Assembly (NCBI RefSeq): GCF_014650575.1
Contig: NZ_BMVF01000006.1
Coordinates: 372,001-436,000, forward strand
Origin: Streptomyces naganishii JCM 4654
GTDB lineage: Bacteria > Actinomycetota > Actinomycetes > Streptomycetales > Streptomycetaceae
Length of the DNA stretch: 64,000 nt
Direction: 5' to 3'
Shown here: piece by piece, positions 45,442-54,670 of the stretch
Position numbering within the stretch: position 1 is the stretch's first letter
Layout of the letters: each line of letters opens with the position of its first letter
Translations under genes and position numbers: made by a program
Notes under the pieces: generated by a model
Database searches by the model: none
Told to the model about the DNA's origin: nothing
Seen by the model: the letters and a program-made list of their open reading frames with translations, nothing else

Positions 45442-46680
45442 GTGGGCTCGGGAGGCCGGGAGCTGCCCCCTGGTGACGAGGGTCACGAGGGGAACTCCGC
45501 AGACGTCCCGCCCGGCGCGGTGTCCCTGGCCCGGCCGATGGGCGCCGGCGCCATCGGGCCGGAGCTGGACTGGGGCCCCGACGCCTGGCGCGAGGTGCGC
45601 ACGCGCGCCCAGCGGGCCGGCCGGGCCTACATCTGGCTGAACCTCGTCGAGCAGCGGCTGCGCGCCGTCGTGGCCGCCGTCCTGCGGCCCGTCTACGAGC
45701 CCGTCCACGGCGACGACTGGGTGGTGGCCGCCGCCGGGCCGGCCGGTCAGGAGTGGGTGCAGCGCGCCGTCGCGGTACGCGAAGTCAGCCGCCGCAAGGG
45801 CTACTTGCTCGACCCGGCCGACGACAACGTGATCAGCTTCCTCACCCTGCCCCAGCTGCGCGAGCTGATGGTGCAGCACTGGCCCTGCTTCGAGCCGTAC
45901 ATAGACGAGCGACGGGACGTCGAACTCGCGCTGGACGAGCTGGAGGTGACCCGCAACGTCGTCTCCCGCAACCGGGCGCTGTCCGAGGCGGTGCTGGGGC
46001 AGGCCGAGCGGGCCTCCGCGCGCCTGCTCGAGATCCTCGGCACCGGCGGCGACGTGCCCTCCGCCCGGCGGCTGCCCGTCGACGCGGTCGAGAGCCTGGT
46101 CGGCGACCGGTACGCCGACGTGGTCGCCGTGCACCCGGACCGGGTGCGGCTGCTGCGCCAGTTCCCGGCCGAGGACATCTTCGGCGGGGCGCGCAGGCTG
46201 GACGCCATCGGCATCGGCCTCAACCTGCTGGTGCAGAACTTCTCCGGCCGCCGCCTGGTCCGCCTGGCCGAGTCGGGCGCCCGGGTGCGGCTGCTGTTCC
46301 TCAACCCCGCGTCCAGTGCCGTCAAGCGCCGCGAGCGCGAACTCGGCCTCAAGCGGGGCGAGCTGAGCCGGTCGGTGGAGATGAGCATCCTGCACATGCG
46401 CCGGGTGCGCTCCCGGCTGCGCGACCCGGGCGCCTTCGAGATCCAGGTCTACGACGAGACGCCGCGCCTGACCGCCTACCTCGTGGACGGCGACGGCACG
46501 GACGGCATCGCGGTGGTGCAGTCCTACCTGCGGCGCAGCCGGGGCATGGAGGCGCCGGTGTTCGTCCTTCGCAACGGCAGCAAGGTGGTCAAGTCGGACG
46601 AGGTGGGCGAAGGCGGGCTTTTCTCCGCCTACCGCGAGGAGTTCGAGATGATGTGGGCGGATTCGCGGCCGGTGTCCTGA
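45442..46680 (+). CDS. SAV2148 family HEPN-domain protein
   Basis: 412 aa from the GTG at 45442 (GGAAGG upstream), which matches the N-terminus I recall for the SAV_2148 family. The N-terminal helical region contains R82-P-V-Y-E-P-V-H89, fitting the Rx4-6H motif of HEPN ribonucleases. The C-terminal third (from about FSGRRLVRLAESGARVRLLFLNP to EEFEMMWADSRPVS) resembles the PLD-like/DUF5919 signal-sensing module found with defence and stress effectors. No signal peptide or membrane segment is seen. A DEDDh exonuclease gene follows 100 bp later. Function unknown; an RNA-cleaving stress or defence role is inferred only from the motif. Confidence 0.85.
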   Translation: MGSGGRELPPGDEGHEGNSADVPPGAVSLARPMGAGAIGPELDWGPDAWREVRTRAQRAGRAYIWLNLVEQRLRAVVAAVLRPVYEPVHGDDWVVAAAGPAGQEWVQRAVAVREVSRRKGYLLDPADDNVISFLTLPQLRELMVQHWPCFEPYIDERRDVELALDELEVTRNVVSRNRALSEAVLGQAERASARLLEILGTGGDVPSARRLPVDAVESLVGDRYADVVAVHPDRVRLLRQFPAEDIFGGARRLDAIGIGLNLLVQNFSGRRLVRLAESGARVRLLFLNPASSAVKRRERELGLKRGELSRSVEMSILHMRRVRSRLRDPGAFEIQVYDETPRLTAYLVDGDGTDGIAVVQSYLRRSRGMEAPVFVLRNGSKVVKSDEVGEGGLFSAYREEFEMMWADSRPVS

Positions 46681-46780
46681 CGGGTGGCGCGCCAAGCGGA
46701 ACGCGGTCTGCTGATTGTCAGTGGCGCATGCGATCGTTACGACCACTGGGGGAAAAGCACCACCGAGAAGGGGGGCCGCC

Positions 46781-47503
46781 ATGGGCTGGCACCGTGAGCT
46801 GCTGATCGGCTTCGACCTGGAGACGACCGGGACCGATCCGCGCGAGGCGCGCATCGTCACCGGCGCCGTGATCGAGGTCAGGGGAGGGGAGCCGGCCGGG
46901 CACCGCGAGTGGCTGGCCGACCCGGGCGTGGAGATCCCGCCGGACGCGGTCGCGGTCCACGGCATCAGCAACGAACGGGCGGCGTCCGAGGGCAGACCGG
47001 CGGACCAGGTGGCCGACGCCATCGCGGACGTGCTGACCGGCTACTGGAAGACGGGCGTCCCGGTGGTGGCGTACAACGCGGCCTTCGACCTGACCCTGCT
47101 CTCCGCCGAACTGCGCAGGCACCGGCTGCCCTCGCTCAGGGACCGGCTGGGCGGCGCGGAGCCGGGCCCGGTCGTCGACCCGTACACCATCGACCGCTGG
47201 GCCGACCGCTACCGGCCCGGCAAGCGCACCCTGCAGGCGGTGTGCGGTGAGTACGGCGTGGTCCTCGACTCGGCGCACGACGCCTCGGCCGACGCCCTCG
47301 CCGCGGCCCGGCTGGCCTGCGCGATAGCCGGCCGCCACCCCAAGATCGCCTCACTCGGCCCGGCGGAACTGCACCGCTGCCAGATCGAGTGGTACGCCGC
47401 CTGGGCGGCCGACTTCCAGGACTTCCTGCGCCGCAAGGGCGACTCGGCCGCAGTGATCGACACCGCATGGCCGCTGCGCGAACCGGCGGACGAGCCCGTG
47501 TGA
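46781..47503 (+). CDS. DEDDh-type 3'-5' exonuclease
   Basis: 240 aa from the ATG at 46781, preceded by GAAGGGGGG. All catalytic acids of the DnaQ-like fold are seen: Asp12 and Glu14 (FDLETTG), Asp103 (AYNAAFDLTLL), His166 and Asp171 (HDASADALAA), with VHGIS at 59-63. The C-terminal extension (about 185-240) is helical (ELHRCQIEWYAAWAADFQDFLRRKGD) and is typical of actinobacterial stand-alone exonucleases. It degrades DNA or RNA from the 3' end, and could be a proofreading-like or repair nuclease. Confidence 0.93.
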   Translation: MGWHRELLIGFDLETTGTDPREARIVTGAVIEVRGGEPAGHREWLADPGVEIPPDAVAVHGISNERAASEGRPADQVADAIADVLTGYWKTGVPVVAYNAAFDLTLLSAELRRHRLPSLRDRLGGAEPGPVVDPYTIDRWADRYRPGKRTLQAVCGEYGVVLDSAHDASADALAAARLACAIAGRHPKIASLGPAELHRCQIEWYAAWAADFQDFLRRKGDSAAVIDTAWPLREPADEPV

Positions 47504-47528
47504 TCCCCGGCCGACCGGTGGGGGACCG

Positions 47529-48392
47529 TCAGAAAGGGTGCCAGCGGACCTCGGGGTCGTCGTCGCGCAGGGAGGCCACCCGGCGCCGGAACTCGGCCAG
47601 GGCCTTGGGGTTGTCCGGGGTGTGCTGGGCGACCCAGGCGCAGCTGGCCGTCTCGCGGGCGCCGCGCAGGACCGGGCAGCCCTCCCACTCGCGTACGTCC
47701 CAGCCGTAGGCCTCGGTGAAGGCGTCGTAGGCCTCGGCGGGCAGGCCGTAGCGGTCGCGGGAGAGGGCCATGACCACCAGGTCGTGCTCGCGCAGGTCGG
47801 CCGAGAAGGTCTCCAGGTCGACCAGGACGGGCCCGTCCGGGCCGACGTGGACGTTGCGCGGCAGCGCGTCCCCGTGGATCGGGCCGGGCGGCAGGTGCGG
47901 GGTGAGCGCGGCGGCGGCCGCCGCGAAGCCGTCGCGGCGCTCGCGCAGATACGCGGCGTCCGCCGGGTCGATCGCCTCGCCCGCGAGCCGCAGCCAGCGT
48001 TCCACACCGCCCAGCAGCTCGCGGGGCGGCAGTTCGAAGCCGGGCGAGGGCAGCGCGTGGACGATCCGCAGCAGTTCGGCCAGGTCCCGCGGCCCGGCGG
48101 GCCGTACCGGGTCGGGCAGGCGGTGCCACACGGTCACCGGATGCCCCTCCACCAGCAGCGCCTCGGGCTCGGCGGCGCGCACCGCCGGGACGCCCTCGCC
48201 GGCCAGCCACAGCGCGATCCGCAGCTCGCGGCGGGCGCGGTCGAGCAGTTCGGCGTCGCGGCCCACCTTCACGACGAGACCGCCGGCGGCGAACACCGCG
48301 TTCTCGCCCAGGGCGAGGAGCCGGGCGTCCCGCGCCGGGCCGGGCAGTACGCCCGCCGCGGCCAGTACGTCCCGCCCCCGTGCCTCGTCCAT
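47529..48392 (-). CDS. APH family phosphotransferase with intact catalytic loop
   Basis: 287 aa. The catalytic loop IHGDALPRNVHV and the metal Asp in LVDLETFS are both present, so this one should be an active small-molecule kinase (unlike the protein at 33218). An N-terminal Gly-rich loop (ALGENAVFAAGGLVVKVGRD) and the AYDAFTEAYGWDV stretch are typical of the family. The natural substrate is unknown; the label aminoglycoside phosphotransferase refers to the fold, not to proven resistance. It is convergent with the exonuclease gene. Confidence 0.88.
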   Translation of the reverse strand: MDEARGRDVLAAAGVLPGPARDARLLALGENAVFAAGGLVVKVGRDAELLDRARRELRIALWLAGEGVPAVRAAEPEALLVEGHPVTVWHRLPDPVRPAGPRDLAELLRIVHALPSPGFELPPRELLGGVERWLRLAGEAIDPADAAYLRERRDGFAAAAAALTPHLPPGPIHGDALPRNVHVGPDGPVLVDLETFSADLREHDLVVMALSRDRYGLPAEAYDAFTEAYGWDVREWEGCPVLRGARETASCAWVAQHTPDNPKALAEFRRRVASLRDDDPEVRWHPF

Positions 48393-48559
48393 CGTCCGCC
48401 TCCGTCGTTCCTGTCCGCGCCGGCCCGTGTCGGCCCGTCCCGTACCGGTCGACGGTCAGTGTCGCATTCGCGCAGGTGGACGGTGGAAACGGGCGGGGCC
48501 CGCCGGCTCCGGGAAGCCGACGGGCCCCGATCCACCGGCCCGCGGAGGGCCGGAGAGGG

Positions 48560-50806
48560 TCAGACCCTCAGCCGCTCGTCCTCCCGCGGCGCGGCCGGCG
48601 CGGCCATCGCCTCGGGCGACTCGTCGTGGGTGAGGTCGGGCAGCCGGTGCAGCCACTTGGGCAGGTACCAGTTGCGCTCGCCCAGCAGGGACATCACGGC
48701 CGGCAGCAGCACGCCCCGGATCACGGTCGCGTCGATCAGCACCGCGGCCGCCAGGCCGACGCCCATCTGCTTCATCGACTGCATGGACAGCGTGCCGAAG
48801 ATGGCGAACACGGCGACCATGATGACCGCGGCGCTGGTGACGACACCGGCGGTGGTGACCACACCGTGCTGGATGGCGTCCCGCGTGCTGCGCCCGCGCA
48901 TCCGCGCCTCGCGGATCCGGGAGACCACGAAGACGTGGTAGTCCATCGACAGGCCGAACAGGATCACGAACAGGAACAGCGGCAGCCAGGTGACGATCGC
49001 GCCCACGCCCTCGGCCCCCACCAGGGATGCGCCCCAGCCGTGCTGGAAGACGGCGACGAGGATGCCGTAGGCCGCGCCCACCGACAGCAGGTTCAGCAGG
49101 ATCGAGGTGATCGCGACCGTCAGCGAGCGGAACGACAGCAGCATCAGCAGGAAGGCGAAGACCACCACGAAGGCGAAGACCGGGACGACCGACCCGACGA
49201 GCTGGTCGTTGAAGTCGTGCGAGCCGGCGACCTGGCCGGTGACCGGCGCCTGGAGGCCGTCGACCTTGCCGAGCGTGGCGGGCCGCACCTCGTCGCGCAG
49301 CTTCTCCAGGCTCTTGGTGGCCTGGTCGAAGTCGGAGCCGCCGACCAGCGGGACGGAGACGAGGGCGACGTTCTGCGCCGCGTGCAGCCTCACGTCGACG
49401 GGACCGCGCGAGGCGCCCGAGGAGATCGCCTGCTGTTTGAAGTCCGCCAGCGCCTGCCGGACCTCGGGCGCGTTGATGTCCTTGGCCCGCACGACCACCT
49501 GGGCCGGCTCGGAGCCGCCGGGGAAGGCGTCGTTGACCCGGTTGTACGTCTGCACGATGGGCAGCGAGTTGCCGAACTCCTGGTCCAGCGTGAGCTGCGA
49601 GGTCTTCATGCCGAGCGCGGGCGACGCGACGGCGAGCAGCGCGCCGACCGCCACGACCACCGAGGCCACGGGCCGCGCCAGGACACCGCGCAGGACGGCC
49701 GTCCAGAACCGGCTCTCGCCGTTGCTCCCGGCCTGCCGGCGCCGCAGGAAGGGGATCCGCCCCTTCTCCACCCGTTCGCCCAGCAGCGACAGCAGCGCCG
49801 GCAGCACGGTGACGGAACCGACCATGGCGACCGCCACCACCATCAGCGAGGCCAGGCCCATCGCCTCGAACTCGGCGAGCCCGGTGAAGAGCATGCCCGC
49901 CATGGCCACGCACACCGTGACACCGGAGACGATGATCGCGCGGCCGCTGGTCGCGGCGGCGATGCGCAGCGCGGTGCCCGCGTCCCGCCCGGCGGCCCGC
50001 TCCTCGCGCTCACGGCGCAGGTAGAACAGGCAGTAGTCGACGCCGACCGCCATGCCGACCAGCAGCATCACGGAGTTGGCGGTGTCGCTCATCGGCTGGA
50101 GATGGCTGACGATGCCCATCAGGCCCATCGTCGCCATGATCGCGGTGATCGCCAGCGCCACCGGCAGCAGCGCCGCCACCAGCGCGCCGAAGGCGATCAG
50201 CAGGATGCCGAAGGCCACCGGCACGGCGGAGTACTCGGCCTGCTGGAAGTCGTCCCCGAAGGCGTCCGCGTACTGCTTCTGCATGCTCGCGCCGCCGATC
50301 TCCTCGATCCGCAGCGACCCGTGGTCCTTCTGGACACCCGCGACGGCCTTCAGCACCGGCTCGACGCGGTCCTTGGCGGTGTCCGCGTCACCGCGCATGT
50401 CGAACTGCACCAGCGCGCTGCGGCCGTCGCGCGAGATGGTCTTCGTGTCGTAGGGCGAGGTCACGTCGGTGACCCGGCCGGTGCCGCCGACGGCCTTCAC
50501 CACGTCGGTGACGGCGGCCCGGAACGCGGCGTCCGTGGCCTTCGTGGTGCCGTCCTTCGCCTGGATCAGCACGGTCTCGCTCGCCGGCCGCTTGATCCCC
50601 GCGTCCTCGATGATCTTCGCGGCGGTATGCGTCTCGCCCTTGAGCTGGTCGCTCTCCTTGACGTCCACCCGGCCCGCCGCCGAACCGAGCCCCATCGCCA
50701 GGACGACGAACAGCACCCATATGCCCACGGCCGCCCATCGGTGGCGGGCGCTCCAGCCGCCGGCCCGTGCGGCCAGGCCCCGCACCCGTGTGTCTTGGTT
50801 CCCCAT
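48560..50806 (-). CDS. MMPL/RND family exporter
   Basis: 748 aa. Two halves, each with an external domain and a block of membrane helices, about 12 in total: one helix at about 20-40, five at about 190-380, then one and five more in the second half. Family motifs include the pair GMAVGVDYCLFYLRREREERAAG and FGLSMDYHVFVVSRIREARMRGRSTRDAI, where the Gly-x-x-x-Asp-Tyr elements form the proton relay. Actinobacterial MMPL proteins export lipids, peptides or drugs using the proton gradient; no adjacent biosynthetic gene shows what this one moves. The long upstream spacer holds inverted repeats. Confidence 0.93.
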   Translation of the reverse strand: MGNQDTRVRGLAARAGGWSARHRWAAVGIWVLFVVLAMGLGSAAGRVDVKESDQLKGETHTAAKIIEDAGIKRPASETVLIQAKDGTTKATDAAFRAAVTDVVKAVGGTGRVTDVTSPYDTKTISRDGRSALVQFDMRGDADTAKDRVEPVLKAVAGVQKDHGSLRIEEIGGASMQKQYADAFGDDFQQAEYSAVPVAFGILLIAFGALVAALLPVALAITAIMATMGLMGIVSHLQPMSDTANSVMLLVGMAVGVDYCLFYLRREREERAAGRDAGTALRIAAATSGRAIIVSGVTVCVAMAGMLFTGLAEFEAMGLASLMVVAVAMVGSVTVLPALLSLLGERVEKGRIPFLRRRQAGSNGESRFWTAVLRGVLARPVASVVVAVGALLAVASPALGMKTSQLTLDQEFGNSLPIVQTYNRVNDAFPGGSEPAQVVVRAKDINAPEVRQALADFKQQAISSGASRGPVDVRLHAAQNVALVSVPLVGGSDFDQATKSLEKLRDEVRPATLGKVDGLQAPVTGQVAGSHDFNDQLVGSVVPVFAFVVVFAFLLMLLSFRSLTVAITSILLNLLSVGAAYGILVAVFQHGWGASLVGAEGVGAIVTWLPLFLFVILFGLSMDYHVFVVSRIREARMRGRSTRDAIQHGVVTTAGVVTSAAVIMVAVFAIFGTLSMQSMKQMGVGLAAAVLIDATVIRGVLLPAVMSLLGERNWYLPKWLHRLPDLTHDESPEAMAAPAAPREDERLRV

Positions 50807-51228
50807 GACGGGCTTGTCCCCTCCAGGTCCCCCGCGAAGACGAGACCCTGTGCGCGGTGGCGGCCCCCTGCCGCCACCTTCCGCATCGAAGGTATGGCCG
50901 GCGTAAGCCCGTCTCGTCGTGCTGCCCGGTGAAGTGCCGCCGCCCCGGCTCCTCCCTGAGGTCCGCGGCTCCTCCGCACTGAGAAGGACCGTGGCCCCTT
51001 ACACCTATCCGTCGCCCTCCGGGACGGGGATCAGGGTGTCCGTTCCGCCGGAAGCGCTCGGCTTTGGGATTACGAAACCTTGTTGAACAAGTCACAGCCG
51101 CGTGGAGGAGTTGATCCGGGCGCGCCGATCCGCCAAGGTTTCGTCGTCCCGGCCGCGCGCCCGGACGGCCGTCGTGCCCGCCCCCACGGGGCACGACGGC
51201 CCCTTTCCGCCGTGTCTATCGTGGGCGC
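50807..51228. other. Divergent intergenic region with nested inverted repeats
   Basis: 422 bp with no gene, between the MMPL exporter and the DUF1697 gene. ACGAAACCTTG (51072-51082) is repeated as its exact complement CAAGGTTTCGT (51134-51144), 51 bp apart. The 13-bp perfect palindrome CTTGTTGAACAAG (51079-51091) overlaps the left arm. This looks like an operator pair or the trace of a recombination event, and is a candidate site for a TetR- or MarR-like regulator of the exporter. Confidence 0.55.
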
Positions 51229-51780
51229 ATGACGACATACGCGGCGCTGTTGCGCGGCATCAACGTGGGCGGCGGCCGCAAGGTCCCGATGGCCGAGCTG
51301 CGCGCCCTGGTCGAGGAGCTCGGACACACCGGCGTCCGCACCCATCTGCAGAGCGGCCAGGCCGTGTTCACCGCCGGACGCGGCGACGAGGAGTCGCTGG
51401 CCGCGGAGCTGGCGGCCGCGATCGAGAAGCGGTTCGGGTTCCCGGTGGACGTGCTGGTGCGCGACCACGCCTATCTGCGCGCGGTCGCCGAGGCCTGCCC
51501 GTTCCCGGCGGCCGAGCTGGCGCCCAGGCAGCTGCACGTCACCTACCTGTCCGCGCAGCCCGACCCGGAGCGGTACGAGGCGATCGACCGAGCCGCCCAC
51601 CTGCCCGAGGAGTTCCGCCTCGGCGACCGCGCGGTGTACCTGTACGCGCCCGACGGGCTCGGCCGCTCCAAGCTCGCCGAGCAGCTCTCCCGCACCCGCG
51701 TGACCAAGGGCGTGATCGCGACCAGCCGCAACTGGAACACGGTCCTGAAGCTGGTGGAGCTGACCGCCGGGGAGGTCTGA
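51229..51780 (+). CDS. DUF1697 family protein
   Basis: 183 aa. It matches the DUF1697 consensus: ALLRGINVGGGRKVPMAELRALVEELGHTGVRTHLQSGQAVF at the start, QLHVTYLSAQPDP, DRAVYLYAPDGLGRSKLAEQL and VTKGVIATSRNWNTVLKLVEL at the end. It is a small cytoplasmic protein of unknown function with a ferredoxin-like fold in solved members. It is convergent with the aldo/keto reductase gene. Confidence 0.93.
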   Translation: MTTYAALLRGINVGGGRKVPMAELRALVEELGHTGVRTHLQSGQAVFTAGRGDEESLAAELAAAIEKRFGFPVDVLVRDHAYLRAVAEACPFPAAELAPRQLHVTYLSAQPDPERYEAIDRAAHLPEEFRLGDRAVYLYAPDGLGRSKLAEQLSRTRVTKGVIATSRNWNTVLKLVELTAGEV

Positions 51781-51801
51781 GGGCCGTGGGCCCGCAAGGG
51801 G

Positions 51802-52656
51802 TCAGCCGGCCAGGGCGGACAGCCGGGCCAGTTCGCCGTCGGAGAGCCGTAGGGCGGCGGCGTCCAGGTTCTCCTCCAGGTGCGCGAGCGAGCCCGTGCC
51901 CGGGGTGGGACACAGCACGGGGGAGCGGTGCAGCAGCCAGGCCAGGGCGACCTGTCCGGGCGTCGCCCCGTGCGCGGCGGCGACCTCGGCGCACACCGGG
52001 TGCCCGGTCAACACCCCGTTGCCCAGCGGGAACCACGGCAGGAACGCGATGCCGCGCCGCTCGCACAGCGCCAGCAGCGGCTCGGACTCCCGGTCGAGGA
52101 GGTGATAGCGGTTCTGCACCGAGACGATCTCGGCCAACTCCAGCGCTTTGGCCAGCTGTTCGGCGGACACGGTGTCCAGGCCGACGTACCGGATCTTGCC
52201 CTCGGCCCGCAACTCCTCCAGGGCGCCCAGCTGTTCGGCGAGCGGCACGGCAGGGTCCAGCCGGTGCAGCTGGTAGAGACCGATGGTCTCCAGCCGCAGC
52301 CGCCGCAGGCTCGCCTCGCACATCGCCCGCAGTGAGCGCGGGCGGCCGTCGATGTGCCAGGCCCGGTCACTGGTGCGCACCACCGCGCCCTTGGTGGCGA
52401 TCAGCAGCCCCTCCGGGTAGGGGTGCAGGGCCTCGGCCACCAGTTCCTCGGCGAGATGGGGGCCGTAGTTGTCGGCGGTGTCGATCAGGGTCACCCCGCG
52501 CTCGACGGCCCGCCGCAGCACGGCCACCGCGTCCCGGGCGTCGCCGCGCGGGCCCCAGTAGCCGGGCCCGGTCAGCTGGGCGGTGCCGTAGCCGAGACGC
52601 CGCACGGGCAGATCGCCGGCGAGCGTGAAGGTGTCCTCGATCTCTTCCCCGGTCAC
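51802..52656 (-). CDS. Aldo/keto reductase
   Basis: 284 aa using the GTG at 52656 (MTGEEIEDTFTLAGDLPVRRLGYGTAQL); a GTG at 52674 is six codons upstream and cannot be excluded. Catalytic tetrad elements are visible: DTADNYGP (Asp, Tyr), IATKGAVV (Lys) and YQLHRLDPA (His), followed by VQNRYHLLDRESEPLL. It is an NADPH-dependent (beta/alpha)8 oxidoreductase, substrate unknown. It is divergent from the ketopantoate-reductase homologue, with 38 bp between starts, so they probably share control. Confidence 0.92.
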   Translation of the reverse strand: MTGEEIEDTFTLAGDLPVRRLGYGTAQLTGPGYWGPRGDARDAVAVLRRAVERGVTLIDTADNYGPHLAEELVAEALHPYPEGLLIATKGAVVRTSDRAWHIDGRPRSLRAMCEASLRRLRLETIGLYQLHRLDPAVPLAEQLGALEELRAEGKIRYVGLDTVSAEQLAKALELAEIVSVQNRYHLLDRESEPLLALCERRGIAFLPWFPLGNGVLTGHPVCAEVAAAHGATPGQVALAWLLHRSPVLCPTPGTGSLAHLEENLDAAALRLSDGELARLSALAG

Positions 52657-52694
52657 TAGGCGCAGCGTACACACGGCTGTGGCAGGCTCGGGCC

Positions 52695-53711
52695 ATGCGC
52701 TACATCATCATCGGGGCAGGCGCGGTCGGCGGCGCGATCGGCGGACGGCTGGCGCAGAGCGGACGCGAGGTGGTGCTCGTCGCGCGCGGTGCGCATCTCG
52801 CGGCGCTGCGCGAGGGCGGGCTGCGGCTGCGGGTGCCCGAGGGCGAGCTGACGTACCGGCTGCCCGCCGTGGAGGGGCCGGCGCGGCTCGGCGCGCTGCG
52901 CGCCGACGACGTACTGATTCTGGCCGTCAAGACGCAGGACACCGAGGCGGCACTGGCCGCCTGGGGGCCGGCGCCCGTGGCGGGCGGGGGCACGGCGGCC
53001 GGGCGGCTGCCGCTGCTGTGTGCGCAGAACGGGGTGGAGGGGCAGCGGCTCGCGCTGCGGCGCTTCCGGCACGTGTACGGCGTCTGCGTGTGGCTGCCCG
53101 CGGCGCACGTCGAACCCGGGGTGGTGTCCGCCGCCGGCACGCCGCTGACCGGGATGCTGCACCTCGGCCGTCATCCGCACGGCACCGACGGCACGCTGCG
53201 GCGGATCGCGGCCGATCTGGAGGCCGCGCACTTCGGGGCGCCCGTCGTGCCGGACGTGTCCCGCTGGCAGTACGCCAAGCTGCTCGCCAATCTCGCCAAC
53301 GCCATCGAGGCCGTCAGCGGCCCGCTGGAGAGCGAGGCGGCGCGGGCGCTGTACGACAGGGTGCGCGCCGAGGGGGAGGCGGTGCTCGCCGCCGCCGGGA
53401 TCGCCCACGCGAGCGCCACCGAGCAGAAGGAGACACGGGGCGACCGCATCACCCTGGTCCCGCTGCCCGGCGGCCCGCGCGGCGGTGGCTCCTCCTGGCA
53501 GTCCCTCGTGCGCGGCACGGGCACGATCGAGGCCGACCACCTCAACGGCGAGATCGTCCTCCTGGGGCGCCTGCACGGCGTACCGACGCCGCTCAACGAG
53601 CTGTTGCAGCATCTGGCCAACACCTTCGCCCGCGAGCACCGGGCCGCGGGATCGCTGCCGGTCGCCGAACTGGTGCGGCTGGCCGGCGAGGCGGCGCCGG
53701 CCGCCGGCTGA
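52695..53711 (+). CDS. Ketopantoate reductase (PanE/ApbA) family oxidoreductase
   Basis: 338 aa. An N-terminal Rossmann fold with GAGAVGGAIGGRLAQSG (residues 7-23) for NADP(H), then VLILAVKTQDTEAAL and LLCAQNGVEGQRLAL. The C-terminal helical domain has YAKLLANLANAIEAVSG, with the catalytic Lys in W-x-K-type context (WQYAKLLANLANA), and SSWQSLVRGTGTIEADHLNGEIVLLGR, which matches the substrate-binding region. Canonical PanE reduces ketopantoate for CoA synthesis. A stand-alone copy outside pan genes may serve another 2-ketoacid, so no symbol is given. Confidence 0.92.
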   Translation: MRYIIIGAGAVGGAIGGRLAQSGREVVLVARGAHLAALREGGLRLRVPEGELTYRLPAVEGPARLGALRADDVLILAVKTQDTEAALAAWGPAPVAGGGTAAGRLPLLCAQNGVEGQRLALRRFRHVYGVCVWLPAAHVEPGVVSAAGTPLTGMLHLGRHPHGTDGTLRRIAADLEAAHFGAPVVPDVSRWQYAKLLANLANAIEAVSGPLESEAARALYDRVRAEGEAVLAAAGIAHASATEQKETRGDRITLVPLPGGPRGGGSSWQSLVRGTGTIEADHLNGEIVLLGRLHGVPTPLNELLQHLANTFAREHRAAGSLPVAELVRLAGEAAPAAG

Positions 53712-53820
53712 CGTGGCCGAATCCGAGCGGTCCGCTCCGCACGCAGTGACACTTCCGCCGGGCCCGGCGCTGTCAGGAATGCGACCACGGCACACCGGTT
53801 TCCGGCGAGCCGTGGCCGTC

Positions 53821-53860
53821 GTCCGCGGCCCGGCACCACGGGGGAGTGCCGGCCGCGGAC
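53821..53860. terminator. Strong hairpin between panE-like gene and the sulfur operon
   Basis: GTCCGCGGCCCGGCAC (53821-53836) pairs with GTGCCGGCCGCGGAC (53846-53860) with one bulged base and a 9-base loop, in the 206-bp space between two convergent transcripts. It would end the sulfur operon after the chelatase gene. Confidence 0.7.
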
Positions 53861-53917
53861 CTCTCCCACGCCGCCCCGGCGTCCCTCACGCCGGCGCCGA
53901 TGCCGACGCGACCCGCC

Positions 53918-54664
53918 TCACGCCCCCAGCGCCGTGAACACCGGCCGCCGGGCCGCCTCGTAGCGTCGCAGGAGCAGCTCCACCACCTCCGGGGACGGGC
54001 CCAGGACGGCGGACAGGACGTCCGCGTCCGCCTCGGCGGCGCCGCGGGCTATGCGGTCGGGGAGGCGGCCCGGCGCCAGTACGTACGGGGCGACCGCCAC
54101 CTTCTCGCAGCCCAGCCGGCGCAGTTCGCGGACCGCGTCCTCGGTGCGGGGGAGGGATGCGGAGGCGAACGCAGGCCGCACGGCGCACCAACCGGTGTGC
54201 CGCCACTCCCGCGCGATTTCTGCGATCACTGCGATCGCCTCCGGGTCGGAGGACCCCGCCGAGGCCAGTACGACCCCGGTCGAGGACTTGTCGGCGGGGG
54301 ACAGCCCCGCCTCGTACAACCGGCGTTCCAGGGCCGCCGTCAGCAGCGGCGAGGGGCCCAGCACGTCGGCCTGACGGATCCGCAGCCGCGACGGCGCCTC
54401 GCGCAGTACGGCAGGGATGTCCGACTTGGCGTGGAAGGCGCGGGTCAGCAGCAGCGGCAGCGCCACCACGTCGCGCACGCCCTCGGCGGCCAGGGACTCC
54501 AGCACGCCCGGCACGGAGGGCACGTTGAAGTCCAGGAAGCCGGTCTCCACCCGCAGCCCGGGCCGCACGGCCCGCACCCCGCGCACCAGGGCGTGCACGG
54601 TCGCGGCATGGCGGGGATCACGGCTGCCGTGGGCGACGACCAGGAGAACGGGCTGCTGGGACAT
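53918..54664 (-). CDS. Sirohydrochlorin chelatase (CbiX/SirB family)
   Basis: 248 aa. N-terminal VLLVVAHGSRDPRHAATV carries the metal-site His of the class II chelatase family, and a second half with KVAVAPYVLAPGRLPDRIA repeats the fold (full-length SirB/CbiX-like protein). It inserts Fe2+ into sirohydrochlorin to give siroheme, the cofactor of the sulfite reductase encoded at the other end of this operon. It is the last gene of the sulfur operon, 6 bp after the permease stop. Confidence 0.92.
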   Translation of the reverse strand: MSQQPVLLVVAHGSRDPRHAATVHALVRGVRAVRPGLRVETGFLDFNVPSVPGVLESLAAEGVRDVVALPLLLTRAFHAKSDIPAVLREAPSRLRIRQADVLGPSPLLTAALERRLYEAGLSPADKSSTGVVLASAGSSDPEAIAVIAEIAREWRHTGWCAVRPAFASASLPRTEDAVRELRRLGCEKVAVAPYVLAPGRLPDRIARGAAEADADVLSAVLGPSPEVVELLLRRYEAARRPVFTALGA

Positions 54665-54670
54665 GTCGGT

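Noticed and set aside
48380..50932. An 850-codon forward frame opposite the MMPL gene
   Set aside because: It is an antisense shadow, rich in His, Asp and Arg, and covers the real MMPL exporter on the other strand.
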